DNA from: Pempheris klunzingeri
Lineage: Eukaryota > Chordata > Actinopteri > Acropomatiformes > Pempheridae
Assembly: GCF_042242105.1 (NCBI RefSeq)
Contig: NC_092020.1
Location: forward strand, 4,503,501 to 4,567,500
DNA length: 64,000 bases
Direction: 5' to 3'
The notes beneath the pieces were generated by a model. That model was not told the DNA's origin, searched no databases, and was given only the letters and a program-made list of their open reading frames with translations. The position numbers and the translations under genes were made by a program. How positions within the stretch are numbered: the first letter of the stretch is position 1; each line of letters opens with the position of its first letter. Positions 1 to 45,224 of this stretch are shown piece after piece.

Positions 1-320
1 CCTCAGCGTTCTGTGTTGTAGGTTACCTGCCACTTTGTTAACAGAGTTTTTGATTGATATGCACTAACACGAGCATAAAAGCAGCGCTCTATTAAAGCTG
101 CACTGGTTGCTGTACAAATGACAGATCAGACATAGAGGGTTGGCCTCCTGTGTTTCTTTGGCTTGATGAGCTTTAGTGCGGCTTTTTTGTACCAGACTTG
201 TAGACAATTTGCCATTCAAGTCATATGTCCTCACGCTCTCTCTCTCCCTCTCCCTCCCTCCCTCCCCCCCATCTCTCCCTCCATCCATCCCCTTCTCTCT
301 CTCCATCCCTTTGTGTGCAG
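1..320 (+). other. tenm2: tenm2 intron, 3' portion
   Basis: Intronic sequence before the first exon in the window, with a long CT/CCT-rich tract at about 235-310 serving as the polypyrimidine region. Confidence 0.75.
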
Positions 321-34469
<34,149 letters not shown>

Positions 34470-35735
34470 CAGCCCACCTGAACTCGCTTGAAGGGCAGAC
34501 TCTTCCCTTTCTCCCATTTTCACTTCTCTAGATCCTGCTCCTTTTTCCTACCCAGCCTCCTCAACCCTACTCCTCTCAAAACCCATGGAGAATTAACCAA
34601 CAAACGGGGTTACTCACGGAACGCTGCAGGGACTTTTGAAAAGAATGACTTATCAGAAAAACAGATTGTTAATTTTACTGCCACAGGCAAAAAAATTTCA
34701 AGTTTGGTCAAATGGTTCAGTTTTTCTTTTTTCTTTTTTTGAAAAAAAAACTTTGAACAACTGAAAAAGCACTGAAGAACTTTGAGAACTGTTGCTTAAC
34801 GAATAAGAAGATTCCCCTTTTTAAAAAAGATAGTGATATTTTCGCCCATATTTTTTGGGTCACACTGAGAGCGGCCATGACAGCTACTGAACACACAGTG
34901 GAGTTGTACTGCGCTGGCTTCTGCGGTGAAGGCTTGTCCGTCTCTAATAGACACTGACGGCACAGGGACCAAAGTGGAGACAAAGCCACTCCACAGTGCA
35001 GCCATTACAACTACACATCGACGGAGGACATTGAACAGCGACAGACAAGGCAATGTTAAAGGGTCATCCAATACTATGAGTCGTCTCCCTGTCTCAGGCC
35101 TCCCATCGTCCATCGGACCAGTCCAACCAAGCAACACACAAGCTAACGGCATCCTTGAACAAAACCAAGCTGTTAATGGACTGGAAAATAAACTTTTTAA
35201 GAAAACACAGTCAAAAAAAGTGATGGCTATATTTGTGGACAGTGGTGTCACACAGCATTGTTTATTTTGAAATGGGGAGAAGAATCATATTACTACATAT
35301 GTGTCCGACTACACTAAATTTCAGGATGTTGCGTATACTGTAGATGCCGTAGTTTTGTACGTTTCAGTCGCGGTAGAATTGTGAGACTTTCACCAAGGCA
35401 CTTCTGTACAGAACGATCAAACACAACACTCACAGAGTCCGAACAACATGCTAAGTTAGTATTTATTTTATTTTATTCTTTTTTATTTATTTATTATTAG
35501 TACTATATGACAATCATGAATGAGTCACCAGTTCTATTCCAAATGAACATTAATGGATGAGTTTATTTTCTTTTGTAAAATATGTAAGAAATGTTCATTT
35601 TTGTTTTTGTATTAATTTCAGTTTGCTGCCAGGGCAAATAATAGTCACTCTCAAAAAGAATAATTTATGTAATAAAGTGTTTTAAAAAAAAAAAGCGGTT
35701 TATACTTTAAATAAAGTCTTTAAAACTGTGAAATC
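34470..35735 (+). other. tenm2: tenm2 3' UTR with polyadenylation signals
   Basis: AT-rich non-coding tail after the stop. AATAAA occurs at 35671-35676 and 35709-35714; a further one at 36120-36125 could serve a longer form. The 3' end is inferred from these signals only. Confidence 0.6.
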
Positions 35736-38109
35736 TGTTTTTTCGAAATATATTTCAATGTACAGTGTATAGACCTACCTTTATGCAGCACAGTAGAATA
35801 TTGTCCAGAATATCAAGTTTTATATTTCTAAGAGGAAGTGGCTTGTAATGTGCAAAATCTTTAGCTGGTCTTACTACTCTAGAGTTTTGTGGCACTCTAA
35901 TATTCCATATCTACAATATCAATCCCCAGTTTGTTGTTTTTGACTGTTTTTTTGTTTGGAAGCAGAGATAGTTCTGTCCTAGATCCCAACAGCAGTAGCA
36001 GTAATGGATTCCTCTCACTGTGAAGAGACTCGTGCTGGATGTCATAATGTACCAAATCAGTATTATCAAAGGATGATTCTTATACATTCGCTGAAACGAG
36101 ACTCTTCTGAGAACCTTATCAATAAAACATACTTGTTTACTTCAACTGAGCAACGTGTAGTTCACTGTCATCTCATTTTCGTGTTTGAGGATTGTTGATG
36201 TCCCTTTTTAACAGTAGCAGCTTCTACCGGACTTGGATGACATGCGCTGCGGAGTGTGAAGTAAGCAAGTTTTCTTTATTCTTTGTTAATTGTGCATCAA
36301 ATTGCAGATAATCTACTTTTTTTTGTTTTGTTTTACAGATATTCTATAAATTGAACATGTAAATGACATGTCTTAATGGCATCCCAGTAAACAACCACAG
36401 CCTTCCTCTCTCCGGATGCATTGCTTTTACAATTGTGGACGCACATAAACAGGCGCCAATATTTTTTGACACTGACTGTTCATCGATTCTGATGTGCTTT
36501 AAAGTAGCCATTACAATTACCTCTGTTAACGCCAAGTGCTCACAGATAACTGTTCTCTCCTGGGATGATTTAACCCTATTTTATTGAATTTCAGATGCTT
36601 CTTTTTCTTTCAGCAGTGGAGGGAGATGTTAAAGGGTCTATAATCAATGTTTTTGTCATAACAAAGGATCAAATGACTATGTGTAACGTGAAAGAAGTCG
36701 CATCGATGAACCCACTGAGAATTATTGTTACTGTGTGCACTCATTGTTTTGGTCGTACAGCCCACACCTACATTTTTGGTTCACTCTCACAGCTCTCATT
36801 GCTTTTTTTTGCTTTTTTTACAGCTGCGGAGAGTTTTCTCAACGTAAAAACTCTTAAAAACCCACTGTACCCGACCTGCAGCACCAAACACCAGACAAAG
36901 TTGGCAAGTAGCTGGTGCATACAGTGCAGCTGTCTAAGAGTCAGATATTTCCCTTGGGAGTTAGCAGACACTGAAAACAGCGAGCAGAAGAGTGAATATT
37001 GGGCCATTTGCCAAGTGAAAACAAACAGGATACCAAATTAATGTTAATGCTGCTCCCTGTTTGCTGGAAGTGTAAATACAAAACTGTTTGCTAGCATGTT
37101 TGCCATATCTTAAAAGGTGATAATGTGTCAATGTTGTGTTTACAGCTTGTTTCTGTTGCCCCCAAGTGGCCAATTAAAATCAATTATTTCAGGTTTAGGT
37201 ACCTGTATATATTTTAGTTGTATGCATGAATAAAACTACAGGATCAGCAGCAAAAACGACCTCATATAGCCAAAACAAAATTACTCATGCAGCATGATCC
37301 CCGTCAGTGATGGCATCTAAACACTATTTCATTTTGTAGTTGGCTGGGTTAATTTTGTCATATGCTGTAAAACAATGCATCATATTTTGGAAACCTTACC
37401 TTTCGTTTTGTATGTCATCTGAAAAATAACTTGTAACTGTACCTGGCAGATAAAAGTTAAAAAGCACAATATTTCTCTCTGAATTGTAGTGGAGTATTAG
37501 TTTTAATTAATTCCTCAAAACTATAAAGTGTTAGACTAAATGGGCTTACTTTCCACCACTGCTTTCAGGCCACTGTGCATTAGGAAACCATGACACATCC
37601 TGTAATTAATCTCCTTGTCCGTTTAGTGTAAAATTGTCTCTCCAGCTTTAGTTTAACTTGGCTTCTCTTTTGTGAAACTTATTAATACATCAGGCAGGCA
37701 GCCATGTTGCAACCAACATCCTGCACTAGCCACTGTGTTATAAATAGTTGAATGGATTTGCCCAGGCCTCGACAGCTACAGTATATTGATCTGTACTCCC
37801 TATAACCTCCCACACAGCATTCACACACACATGCTATAATAACCCCCCAATAAACACACATGACAAATCTCTCCATTCATGGGAATAAATTATTTTTATG
37901 CAAGATTCTTATCGAAAGCAAAAGGGCGTCTAACAGATCATTTGGTTTCTTCTGTTAAGCAATCATTTTTTTTTATTTCATATTTTCAGTTTTATCTCCA
38001 AGTTATGTAGTAAAAATAATATTGAAATCATTTTTCATATCAAGATCACCATGAAGACAGGACATTGAGGCCATCTAAAGTTAACAGTAATCAAACATAA
38101 ATCACTGTC
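35736..38109. other. Intergenic gap between convergent tenm2 and cystm1
   Basis: AT-rich sequence with no ORF resembling a gene and no splice-supported exon. The open frames of 60-148 codons here show no recognisable protein. It could hold the end of a longer tenm2 3' UTR. Confidence 0.5.
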
Positions 38110-38129
38110 ATCCTTAAAAGTGCATTCCA

Positions 38130-38787
38130 TTTATTGTCATGTGATTTCACTTGAAGACAAATGTCGGCAAAAACGGCTCCTGTGCAAATGAAAGGGATAC
38201 GTTTCAAGCATCAGCATCTTAAGAGCGCCCTGCAGCTCATCAGCAGCCGGGGTCTTGGTGGCTTTATGGAGGGTCCGGGATAAGGGCTTGTCCTTGGCAA
38301 TGGGAAGTAGCATAGGTGGAGGGGGTTAGACAGGATTGGGGATGACTGACGGGGCAGGCAGGAGTACTGTATCTTACAGAGGTAATCATCATAAAGTGCC
38401 AAGATGCCTCACACTAGATGAGCCTGAGATCCAAGTATACTGTATGTGTGTATGCGTTATTGTGTATCTACCTTGCTGTTTGTGTGTGCGGGTGTCTGTG
38501 CCTGTTGTGTGTTAGTCTAAAACGACAGTGAAGAGCCTGAGATTCAGGTTGTGTTTAGAAACTCTGTTACAAGCTGCTACAGGGTCGGTCAGTCAGTCAG
38601 TCAGTCAGTGCTGAGGGCTTCACATCAAGGTACAGTAAGGGGCTCTGAGAAGAGACGTCCGTACGGGAGCGAGGCTTTTATTTCTAGACGAGCAAAAGAC
38701 TTGTAGAGGAAAAAGAGGGATGGTTTTAAGGGAGTGCTAGGTGTAAGGCAGATGTGGGGGGTGGGGGTGGGGGGGGTGATGGGGACG
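38130..38787 (-). other. cystm1: cystm1 3' UTR with polyadenylation signal
   Basis: The minus strand has AATAAA at 38130-38135 (read as tttatt on +), 650 bases after the stop. The UTR includes a (GTCA)n tract at 38584-38607 and a G-rich stretch near 38755-38776. Confidence 0.6.
38584..38607. repeat. GTCA tetranucleotide tract
   Basis: Five to six copies of GTCA in the cystm1 3' UTR. Confidence 0.9.
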
Positions 38788-38891
38788 TTATGTCAGCATG
38801 TCCCAGAGACAGCAGCAACACAGAGCTGTCCAGCAGGCTGTCAGGCATGTGTCTGCCCCGTCGTCTCTTCTCCTGTCCTCCACCACATACA
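38788..38891 (-). CDS. cystm1: cystm1 last coding exon: Cys-rich membrane module
   Basis: Encodes YVVEDRRRDDGADTCLTACW then TALCCCCLWDMLT and stop. The run of four cysteines and the WDMLT end are diagnostic of vertebrate CYSTM1. Confidence 0.94.
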
Positions 38892-41132
38892 CTGCGGAGA
38901 AAAATAAGAGGGAGAGGGAAAAGAATGTAAGGCAATTTAAAGAAAGCAATTAGTGATTCCTTTTCTTGAAATTGCATAAAAACAGAGAAAATTCTCCAAA
39001 TTGCACTGTCAGGTCTTCAGCGGTGATTTCAAGTGTAACCCAGGCTGCTGTGATTTTTCCTCTAATTACGTTCATCATGGGAAGCACATCACCATGGAAA
39101 TATAGCCGCCCAGAGCCATGATCAGACAGCGTTACAGTTGAGCAACATTAGCACTAGTATGAGGTATCATTAAACCGATGAAATGAGAGCTTTGAGAACT
39201 ACCCACCCTCCGTGCCCCAACAAGGCATTTCCCTTTACTTCACATGTACTGCACTGGCTTCGCTTCACCTTCAGTCACTAAGTCTAAATTAGTCATGTGA
39301 AAGGATTATGTTACCCACATGTGAGGTTTACCATCTGTCCCAGACACACAAAAAACCAGTCAAACAACAGGCCTGAATGAATACATTTACCCTTCCTTGT
39401 GTTTGTGATTAATCATTCATGTGGAGGGGAACACTCATCCTGCTTTTAACAATCAGGCGCACTGACTCATGACACAGGTGAATGTGTTACCAAGGTGACC
39501 AGCTCCTGGTCAATAGATAAAGTGAAGCTAGCTGACCACTTATCATACTGAGCTCTGATAATGATATGACACAGAGCTGGTTAATGATTGGCCAATATTT
39601 AATAATGAGCGTCTCTATCAGAACGATTCAAAGCAGGAAACTTGATAGCTGGAAACTCGATAGCAGGAAACTCGATAGCAGAACACTCCTTTGATCAGCC
39701 AGAAGATGCTTATCTGAATTCAGTTACACAGGCAGTAACACCACGCTGCTTGCTTTAACACATAAAGGTGTTAACTTTGTTATCTGGAATGCTAGACTGT
39801 TCTCTTTGCATATTCATTTTGAATATTTGGCAATGACATGTTAGCTGTCTGTTTCACAGCTTGTGCTATGCTCTACTCTGGATGCTCAGCTGGGAGGTGT
39901 CACTGCATTAGCACACCCATTGTCTTAAAACTGACTTTACTTCACACTTTTCAATTCTTAAATGCGTATTCTACAAACTGACAGGCTTTGCATTCTTGCA
40001 GTCATTAATTAATTGGTAAACTGACAGAAAATTAACGGGCAACTATTTCGCTAATTGATTAAACATTCAAGGAATTTTTTGAGCAGAAAAATCAAATATT
40101 TGATGGTCTCGGCTTCTCGACTGTGAGGATTTCCTGCTTGTCCTCATTTTACATTATACTGGAGTGAATATCGTTGTGTTTAAGGCTGTTAGTCAGACAG
40201 AAAGCTATTTGAAGACATTAAGCATTAAGAAACTGTGTTCCCTATACTTTCTGGTGTTTTACAAACCAAGCAAATAATCAATTAAGCTGAAAAATAAATG
40301 GCAGATTAATTGATAATGAAAATAATAGGCCTTTTTGACAGCAGAGAATTTCACTGGTCAGTGTATGAGAAGTAGAGGTGTTACTATTAGCAATACGGTG
40401 TCTCCACTTTGCCATGTCAGTGTGACTGTAATACCTTGCACAGCTATTAGTGGTTAGCTGTCAGTAAACATGTTAGCATCTCAGTTTGCTAGCAGTAGTG
40501 TTAGCTTGGCTAACCTAGTCAGTCACATGACCCTCACATTGCTGGTTGTAATTCTCCTGATGCAGCCCTGAACCAGGTCAGCAGTCCGTTATGTAGGAAA
40601 ACTGCCTGCACACGAAGCTCAGATGTAAAAAGAATCAATGTATTCTATTGACTAACAATTTAGTCAAAAGTTTTGATTCTTTTCTTTTTGTGTCAGTGTA
40701 CGGACAATGAGTTTGCTACTCACACCTGATACTTTCTTTTGAAAAGCTTTTTAAAAAGTCAAATCCATCCACAGCTCTGTTCTGAATACTGTACATATTT
40801 GCATCAATCTCTGTTGTGTGGTACCGCTCACCTGTGTTTTTGGGAGCTTCCCCATACATAGGCCCAGGAGGGGCCCCTCCCTGCCAGCCATACTGTGGTT
40901 GTCCAGGGTACCCTTGATATGGAGGCTGTCCTGGGCCAGGATAAGGGCCTCCAGGGCCCATTGGTCCTGCTGGGTAGTTTGGGTACGCTGGATTAGGCTG
41001 CTCCATGTTAACAGGGTATCCCTGAGGAGGATAACCCTGAGGTGGGTAGCCTTGTGGAGGTGGGCCCTGGGGTGGGTAGCCTGGGGCAGTGGGGCCATTG
41101 CCTGGGTATGGAGGGGGCTGCTCAAAATTCAT
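38788..41132 (-). CDS. cystm1: Cysteine-rich transmembrane module protein 1 (CYSTM1)
   Basis: Small tail-anchored-type protein of the CYSTM family; molecular role poorly known. Two coding exons: 40832-41132 (ATG at 41130-41132; phase 1 out; donor gtgagc) and 38788-38891 (acceptor ctccgcag, stop TAA). Joined product 134 residues. The first exon gives a Pro/Gly/Tyr/Gln-rich arm: MNFEQPPPYPGNGPTAPGYP, tandem PPQGY units, YGWQGGAPPG. The second gives VYVVEDRRRDDGADTCLTAC then WTALCCCCLWDMLT, the conserved Cys-rich module. Human CYSTM1 is about 97 residues as I remember, so this arm is longer. An in-frame TTG a few codons upstream is not the start. The upstream acceptor (tttatttag, exon beginning 41151) indicates a separate 5' UTR exon. 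Confidence 0.93.
39633..39677. repeat. 15-bp tandem repeat, three copies
   Basis: Unit GCAGGAAACTCGATA, copies differing by one or two bases, in the cystm1 intron. Confidence 0.9.
39985..40330. repeat. AATTAAT-rich teleost dispersed repeat (fragment)
   Basis: Starts with a CATTAATTAATTGG-like stretch and ends GGCAGATTAATTGATAATGA. This arrangement resembles a dispersed non-coding repeat common in fish introns. Family name not determined. Confidence 0.5.
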
Positions 41133-41151
41133 CTTTGGGTGAGACAATCAC
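40832..41151 (-). CDS. cystm1: cystm1 first coding exon: Pro/Gly/Tyr-rich arm
   Basis: Exon spans 41151 down to 40832; coding from 41132. Encodes MNFEQPPPYPGNGPTAPGYP and a repeat of GYPPQ-like units, ending YGEAPKNT in phase 1. The ATG has A at -3. Reading past 40832 is intron retention. Confidence 0.93.
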
Positions 41152-41329
41152 CTAAATAAAAAGAAAATAGAAGTTACGAGTTTTCTCGTTGTAATTAGTA
41201 CGTCTCGTGATGTGTGTCCCATGTATGTCTGTACTGATGTCACAGCAAGTCAAAACCATGTGGTCAAGTCACACATTAGAAATTAGTGCTGGTGTTTCTG
41301 CTTTTACACATTCCTATCTGTAGAGGGAC

Positions 41330-41364
<35 letters not shown>

Positions 41365-44300
41365 GTAGAGGGACGTATTATATATTATAATGTCAACTAA
41401 AAATGAATACCCTCATATACAAATGTATAATAATAAAAGATGTGTGTAATTATACTGCACACAGTATGACTATATACAGTATATTCATTTTCCTACTACA
41501 ACAATGGCAGTGTTCACACTATAGGGTTACTTATAAATGAAGCATTGTCCTTTACTATAATGACAGCCTTATTTGCTGAGGACTTTATAACATACGTTCT
41601 TGTACTGTGGAGCTTAAAAAACAATCCATCATCACAGTTCATAGATATAATTGCACTTTAATTCAATTTTGTTTAATACCAGTGAAAACTCCAAACAACA
41701 TGCCATTGTGTGGGCCGTGGAAGAAATATAAGTGACTATATGTCTGTGCATGGTTGTCTGAGTGATTCAGCCTCTAGAGTCGCATTAGGCAGTGAATTCC
41801 TCATGAGTCCTGATATAAGAACACAACGTTTTCAGTCAGGCACAAAAATGATGCAACTGTTTCCCCAAACGGAGAAGCAGCGGAGTAGCATATAGTTCCC
41901 TAATCTCTCAACACATCTCCTGCCGCCGTCTCTGCATCCACACAGGAAATACAAGCATGGCATATTATTTTATACTTTGATGAGGGCGTCCTGTGAGCCA
42001 GTGGTCAATCACAACCCGCATCAGCCCTACCAGAGATAAGCACCATTATCACAGTGTTCACACACAGACTTTACAAATGGAGGAGTCAGCCTCACAGTGT
42101 GCAGGGTGAGGCTAACCAATTGGACCATGGGAAAGAGAGGAAAGGAAAGAGATTGCAGTGACCATACAGGCCTGTGCTGGATGTATCTTCACAGTTGGTT
42201 TTCCTCTTTTCTCAGAACCAGACACACAAACATGAAACATTTCAAATTATCAGCATCACACATTGATAGTTTCTCTGTGATGTGTGAGACAAACATAAGA
42301 AGGAAGATTTAAGAAATGATTCCCTCTGATGCTGTTGCCAGCGACTGTTTTTAATGTCCGTTTAGAAAGAACAATTAATGTTTGTGATCAGCTTACTGTC
42401 TGAAAGTTGTTTGTTCCGCTTTACATCTCGTAAGAGGGAAGTGCATTACCCGAGCTATAACTAGTGGCTTCTAATAAGGCAGATCCGGGTCCATCACCAC
42501 CCTCGTGTTAGCCCTCATCACTAGGTTTGCTCAAGTAGAAAAGCCATAACAAAAGGAAAGTTGGCCAGATGGAAAACTGCACCTCTCCTAGGCCTCCCAG
42601 GATTCCTCCGTCATGTTGTATATATGTACACTAAAAACATCTAAATAGCACTCCCACTCCTCTCTGCTCAGTTTCTCCATCCATATCCAGTCTTTTGTTT
42701 ATAATAAATCAAAGCAGTATCTGTAAACTGAAATATATGAGGAGGCATTTCTCAAACCGGTAGACACAAAACCGGTTACCCTTGCTTCCATGTACACTTA
42801 TTATCTGTTTTGGACAACCAACATTGTATTTATTAGGTTCAAAGTATTGTTTTTTTAATCTCTTTGACGACCTAATTTATTGGTGGATTTGATAATATTA
42901 ACAAGGTTTAAGGGTGGCTCTTGGGTATTACCTGATATACCTGATAAGATGCTGAGTACATTTCATATTAATTTCCTAGTACCACCAACATGTAAGATTA
43001 AATAGACCCAAGGGAGAGTGGGAGGAATACGGCTGTTAATGTTCTACTAAATTCACAATTACTACTTTCTGCTTTAACCCCTGCAGTGAGCTTCATTTCT
43101 TCCAGACGATGGCTGGACATTTTGCCACCTGAATGCTCTTAAAGCTACTGGCAGATGGCAGGGCTTCTGTAGCCATGGTTACCATGTTGCAGGAGGAACA
43201 GAGCGATCCCCGCTGATTTGTTTTTGTTGTGACTTAAAGAAAAGAGGGAGTAGTAAAATACCACAAGCGTCAGATATCTCCGTCCTCCTGCTGACAAGGA
43301 GACTTCTTTGGTGGCTGTCGGACTTTAGTTCGTCTGTGAATACCTGAGTGTTCTGTTTCTGGCTAAAGACTGAGAAAGGGCTTCTTTCAAAAAGGGACCT
43401 CACAAACAATCAGTAATCTGACACCACTAAGGATGTCTACAGCACAAGGTTCACCCCGTAGGTCACCTTGCCTTTATTGGACCCACATAAATCTATAAAT
43501 CTATAGTCTTTGGTATCAGATTAAGTTCTGGTGAGAAGTGACTTCCAGATCTCGGCTTTTATAAAGGTTAGCACAGTGTGTGAGTATGTGTGTGTGTTTA
43601 CTGCATGAATGCATGTTCATTTGCATGTATGTCATTTGTTTTTCCTCTGCTGGACTGCAAGAATAAGTGAGAGAGCTCTGACAATGTTTCCACAACAGTA
43701 TCACGGTGCTCATATCACGTACGGACACACACGACGGGCAGTGCACCTGAGACGCCTCTGAATCCATTAAATCCCTCTGAACCTAATGCCGTTTTGACAA
43801 AGGAGTAAACAGGCGTGGTCAGTTCACGGACAAGGGTGTTGTTGTAATGGCAGCAATAAACGATTTACAATTTAAAAAAAGTCACTTAGCTGGAGGAAGT
43901 TAGAAAGGAGTAACACAAAACAAGGCACTGATCATATTAATCTAAATGAAACTTTGTGCGAGGCTCATTCAGGGCTGCCAGCATCAGCTGCTAATATACA
44001 GCAAACGCTGAAACCCTCATTATAAAATACAAGGAGAACTGGATAACAAGCTCCCCTTCTTTCATATAAAACTTTAATCAGGAGAATGTATTATCCCAAT
44101 TAGATGTTACCATGAGATGTTAACTTTAAGGTAACAGATCAAGAAGAAATATTACACAATAACACCACAAATTCTTAGAATTGTCTCTGTAAATGTGGCC
44201 TAAAAAAGCAGAGCTAAAGAGCATGTCTGTCTGTGTTTGGCCTAGTGTGTACAAAAACAACTTCATTTCACTGTGCACACACAGGCTGAGCTATCCATGG

Positions 44301-44830
44301 AGCAGTGTTTACCTTCAATACGTCTGGAGACAAGTCACCACTAACAGACCCCCCATTGGACCTCATTAGGAAGGAGCTGAACCAGGACTATCTCACACTA
44401 ACACTGACACACGGACTGACTCAGTCACGACAAACCGATAGATAGATAAAGAGAAATACTAAAGAAATACGATACGGCGAAAAAATATCATTTCCAGCGA
44501 TGGAACCAAAATTATCGTTGCTACAAATTAAGGTGCCATTTAGCGTCGTCCAGTAATTAGAATTCGGCTATTAAAGATTGTTATTAACTCAATATGCCCA
44601 TATCCGCCTTCATTAGTATTAGTGAACTATTGATATTATACATATATGTATATAATATTGTGTTATCAATGCAGTGTTTAAGAAAAATGGCACGCTACAA
44701 ACGAGGCCCAGCAGAAGTGGCACCTGAAGGCCACTAGAGCTCTGAGCAGTGTTACAGCCCCCGAAGTTCATGATGACTCGGCTCATTAACACAGACAAAT
44801 AAGATGTGCGGACACGTGCGGGCCACTTAC
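41152..44830 (-). other. cystm1: cystm1 first intron
   Basis: About 3.7 kb between the inferred 5' UTR exon (donor GTAAGT on the minus strand, at 44830 and below) and the coding exon. It holds an AT microsatellite flanked by a short duplication (41316-41382) and no gene-like ORF. Confidence 0.65.
41316..41382. repeat. AT microsatellite flanked by a short duplication
   Basis: ATCTGTAGAGGGACATATTA at 41316 and ATCTGTAGAGGGACGTATTA at 41361 flank an AT run of about 30 bases. Confidence 0.85.
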
Positions 44831-44950
44831 CTCTAAATGACAGTATCCAGTTCTGTTGTCAAGAGCAGCAACGTCTGTTTAGTGTGAAATGCCTCCTGCC
44901 GTCTCTGAATATTACTATATTTCACCGCAGCCAGCACTCCTCTCGTGTCC
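44831..44950 (-). other. cystm1: cystm1 5' UTR exon (inferred)
   Basis: The minus strand has a consensus donor TTAGAG|GTAAGT with the exon end at 44831, just downstream of a CpG-containing promoter-like region. The 5' limit is a guess; no transcript evidence. Confidence 0.5.
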
Positions 44951-44983
44951 GCGGAGCCAGTGCGTATCGCTGTTTGAGGGACG

Positions 44984-45065
44984 TGACGTCATTTGAAGGG
45001 TACATCGAGTGGGCAACACAGCGCGGCATTGGCTGCCGTGACAACCGCTGTTCGCGTCGACCAAT
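44984..45065 (-). promoter_or_regulatory. cystm1: Likely cystm1 promoter: CRE plus two CCAAT boxes
   Basis: A perfect palindromic CRE, TGACGTCA, at 44984-44991, an ATTGG at 45028-45032 (CCAAT on the minus strand) and CCAAT at 45061-45065, in locally CpG-rich sequence upstream of the inferred first exon. The spacing fits an NF-Y/CREB-type core promoter. Confidence 0.5.
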
Positions 45066-45224
45066 CGCAAGCCAGAGCGATGACAAGAGGCACGTCGGGG
45101 GAAAAAAAGCAATGACTGTTGATCATCTGACCAGATCAAAGATTAAACAGTTCCACATCACCGTGACGACATTAGCGCGAGGAGACAGGACAAGTGAGGC
45201 GGGTGATAAAATAAAATGTTAATC

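Larger units (their letters stand above)
38892..40831 (-). other. cystm1: cystm1 intron between coding exons
   Basis: 1.9-kb intron. It contains a 15-bp tandem repeat (39633-39677) and a fragment of an AATTAAT-rich teleost dispersed repeat (about 39985-40330). No coding exon seen. Confidence 0.8.

Noticed and set aside
36595..37041. 148-codon ORF between tenm2 and cystm1
   Set aside because: No recognisable domain, AT-rich, and no splice or promoter signals; most likely chance or 3' UTR-adjacent sequence.
40716..40831. Read-through of the cystm1 first coding exon into a longer ORF
   Set aside because: A consensus donor lies at 40831 and the phase joins exactly to the Cys-rich exon at 38891; the extra residues are intron.
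41133..41147. Upstream start giving MSHPK before MNFEQ in cystm1
   Set aside because: The codon is TTG. The ATG at 41132 begins the conserved MN-PPPYPG type N-terminus.
44806..45222. 138-codon plus-strand ORF over the cystm1 promoter
   Set aside because: Lies antisense across the inferred first exon and CRE/CCAAT promoter; composition reflects CpG-rich promoter DNA.
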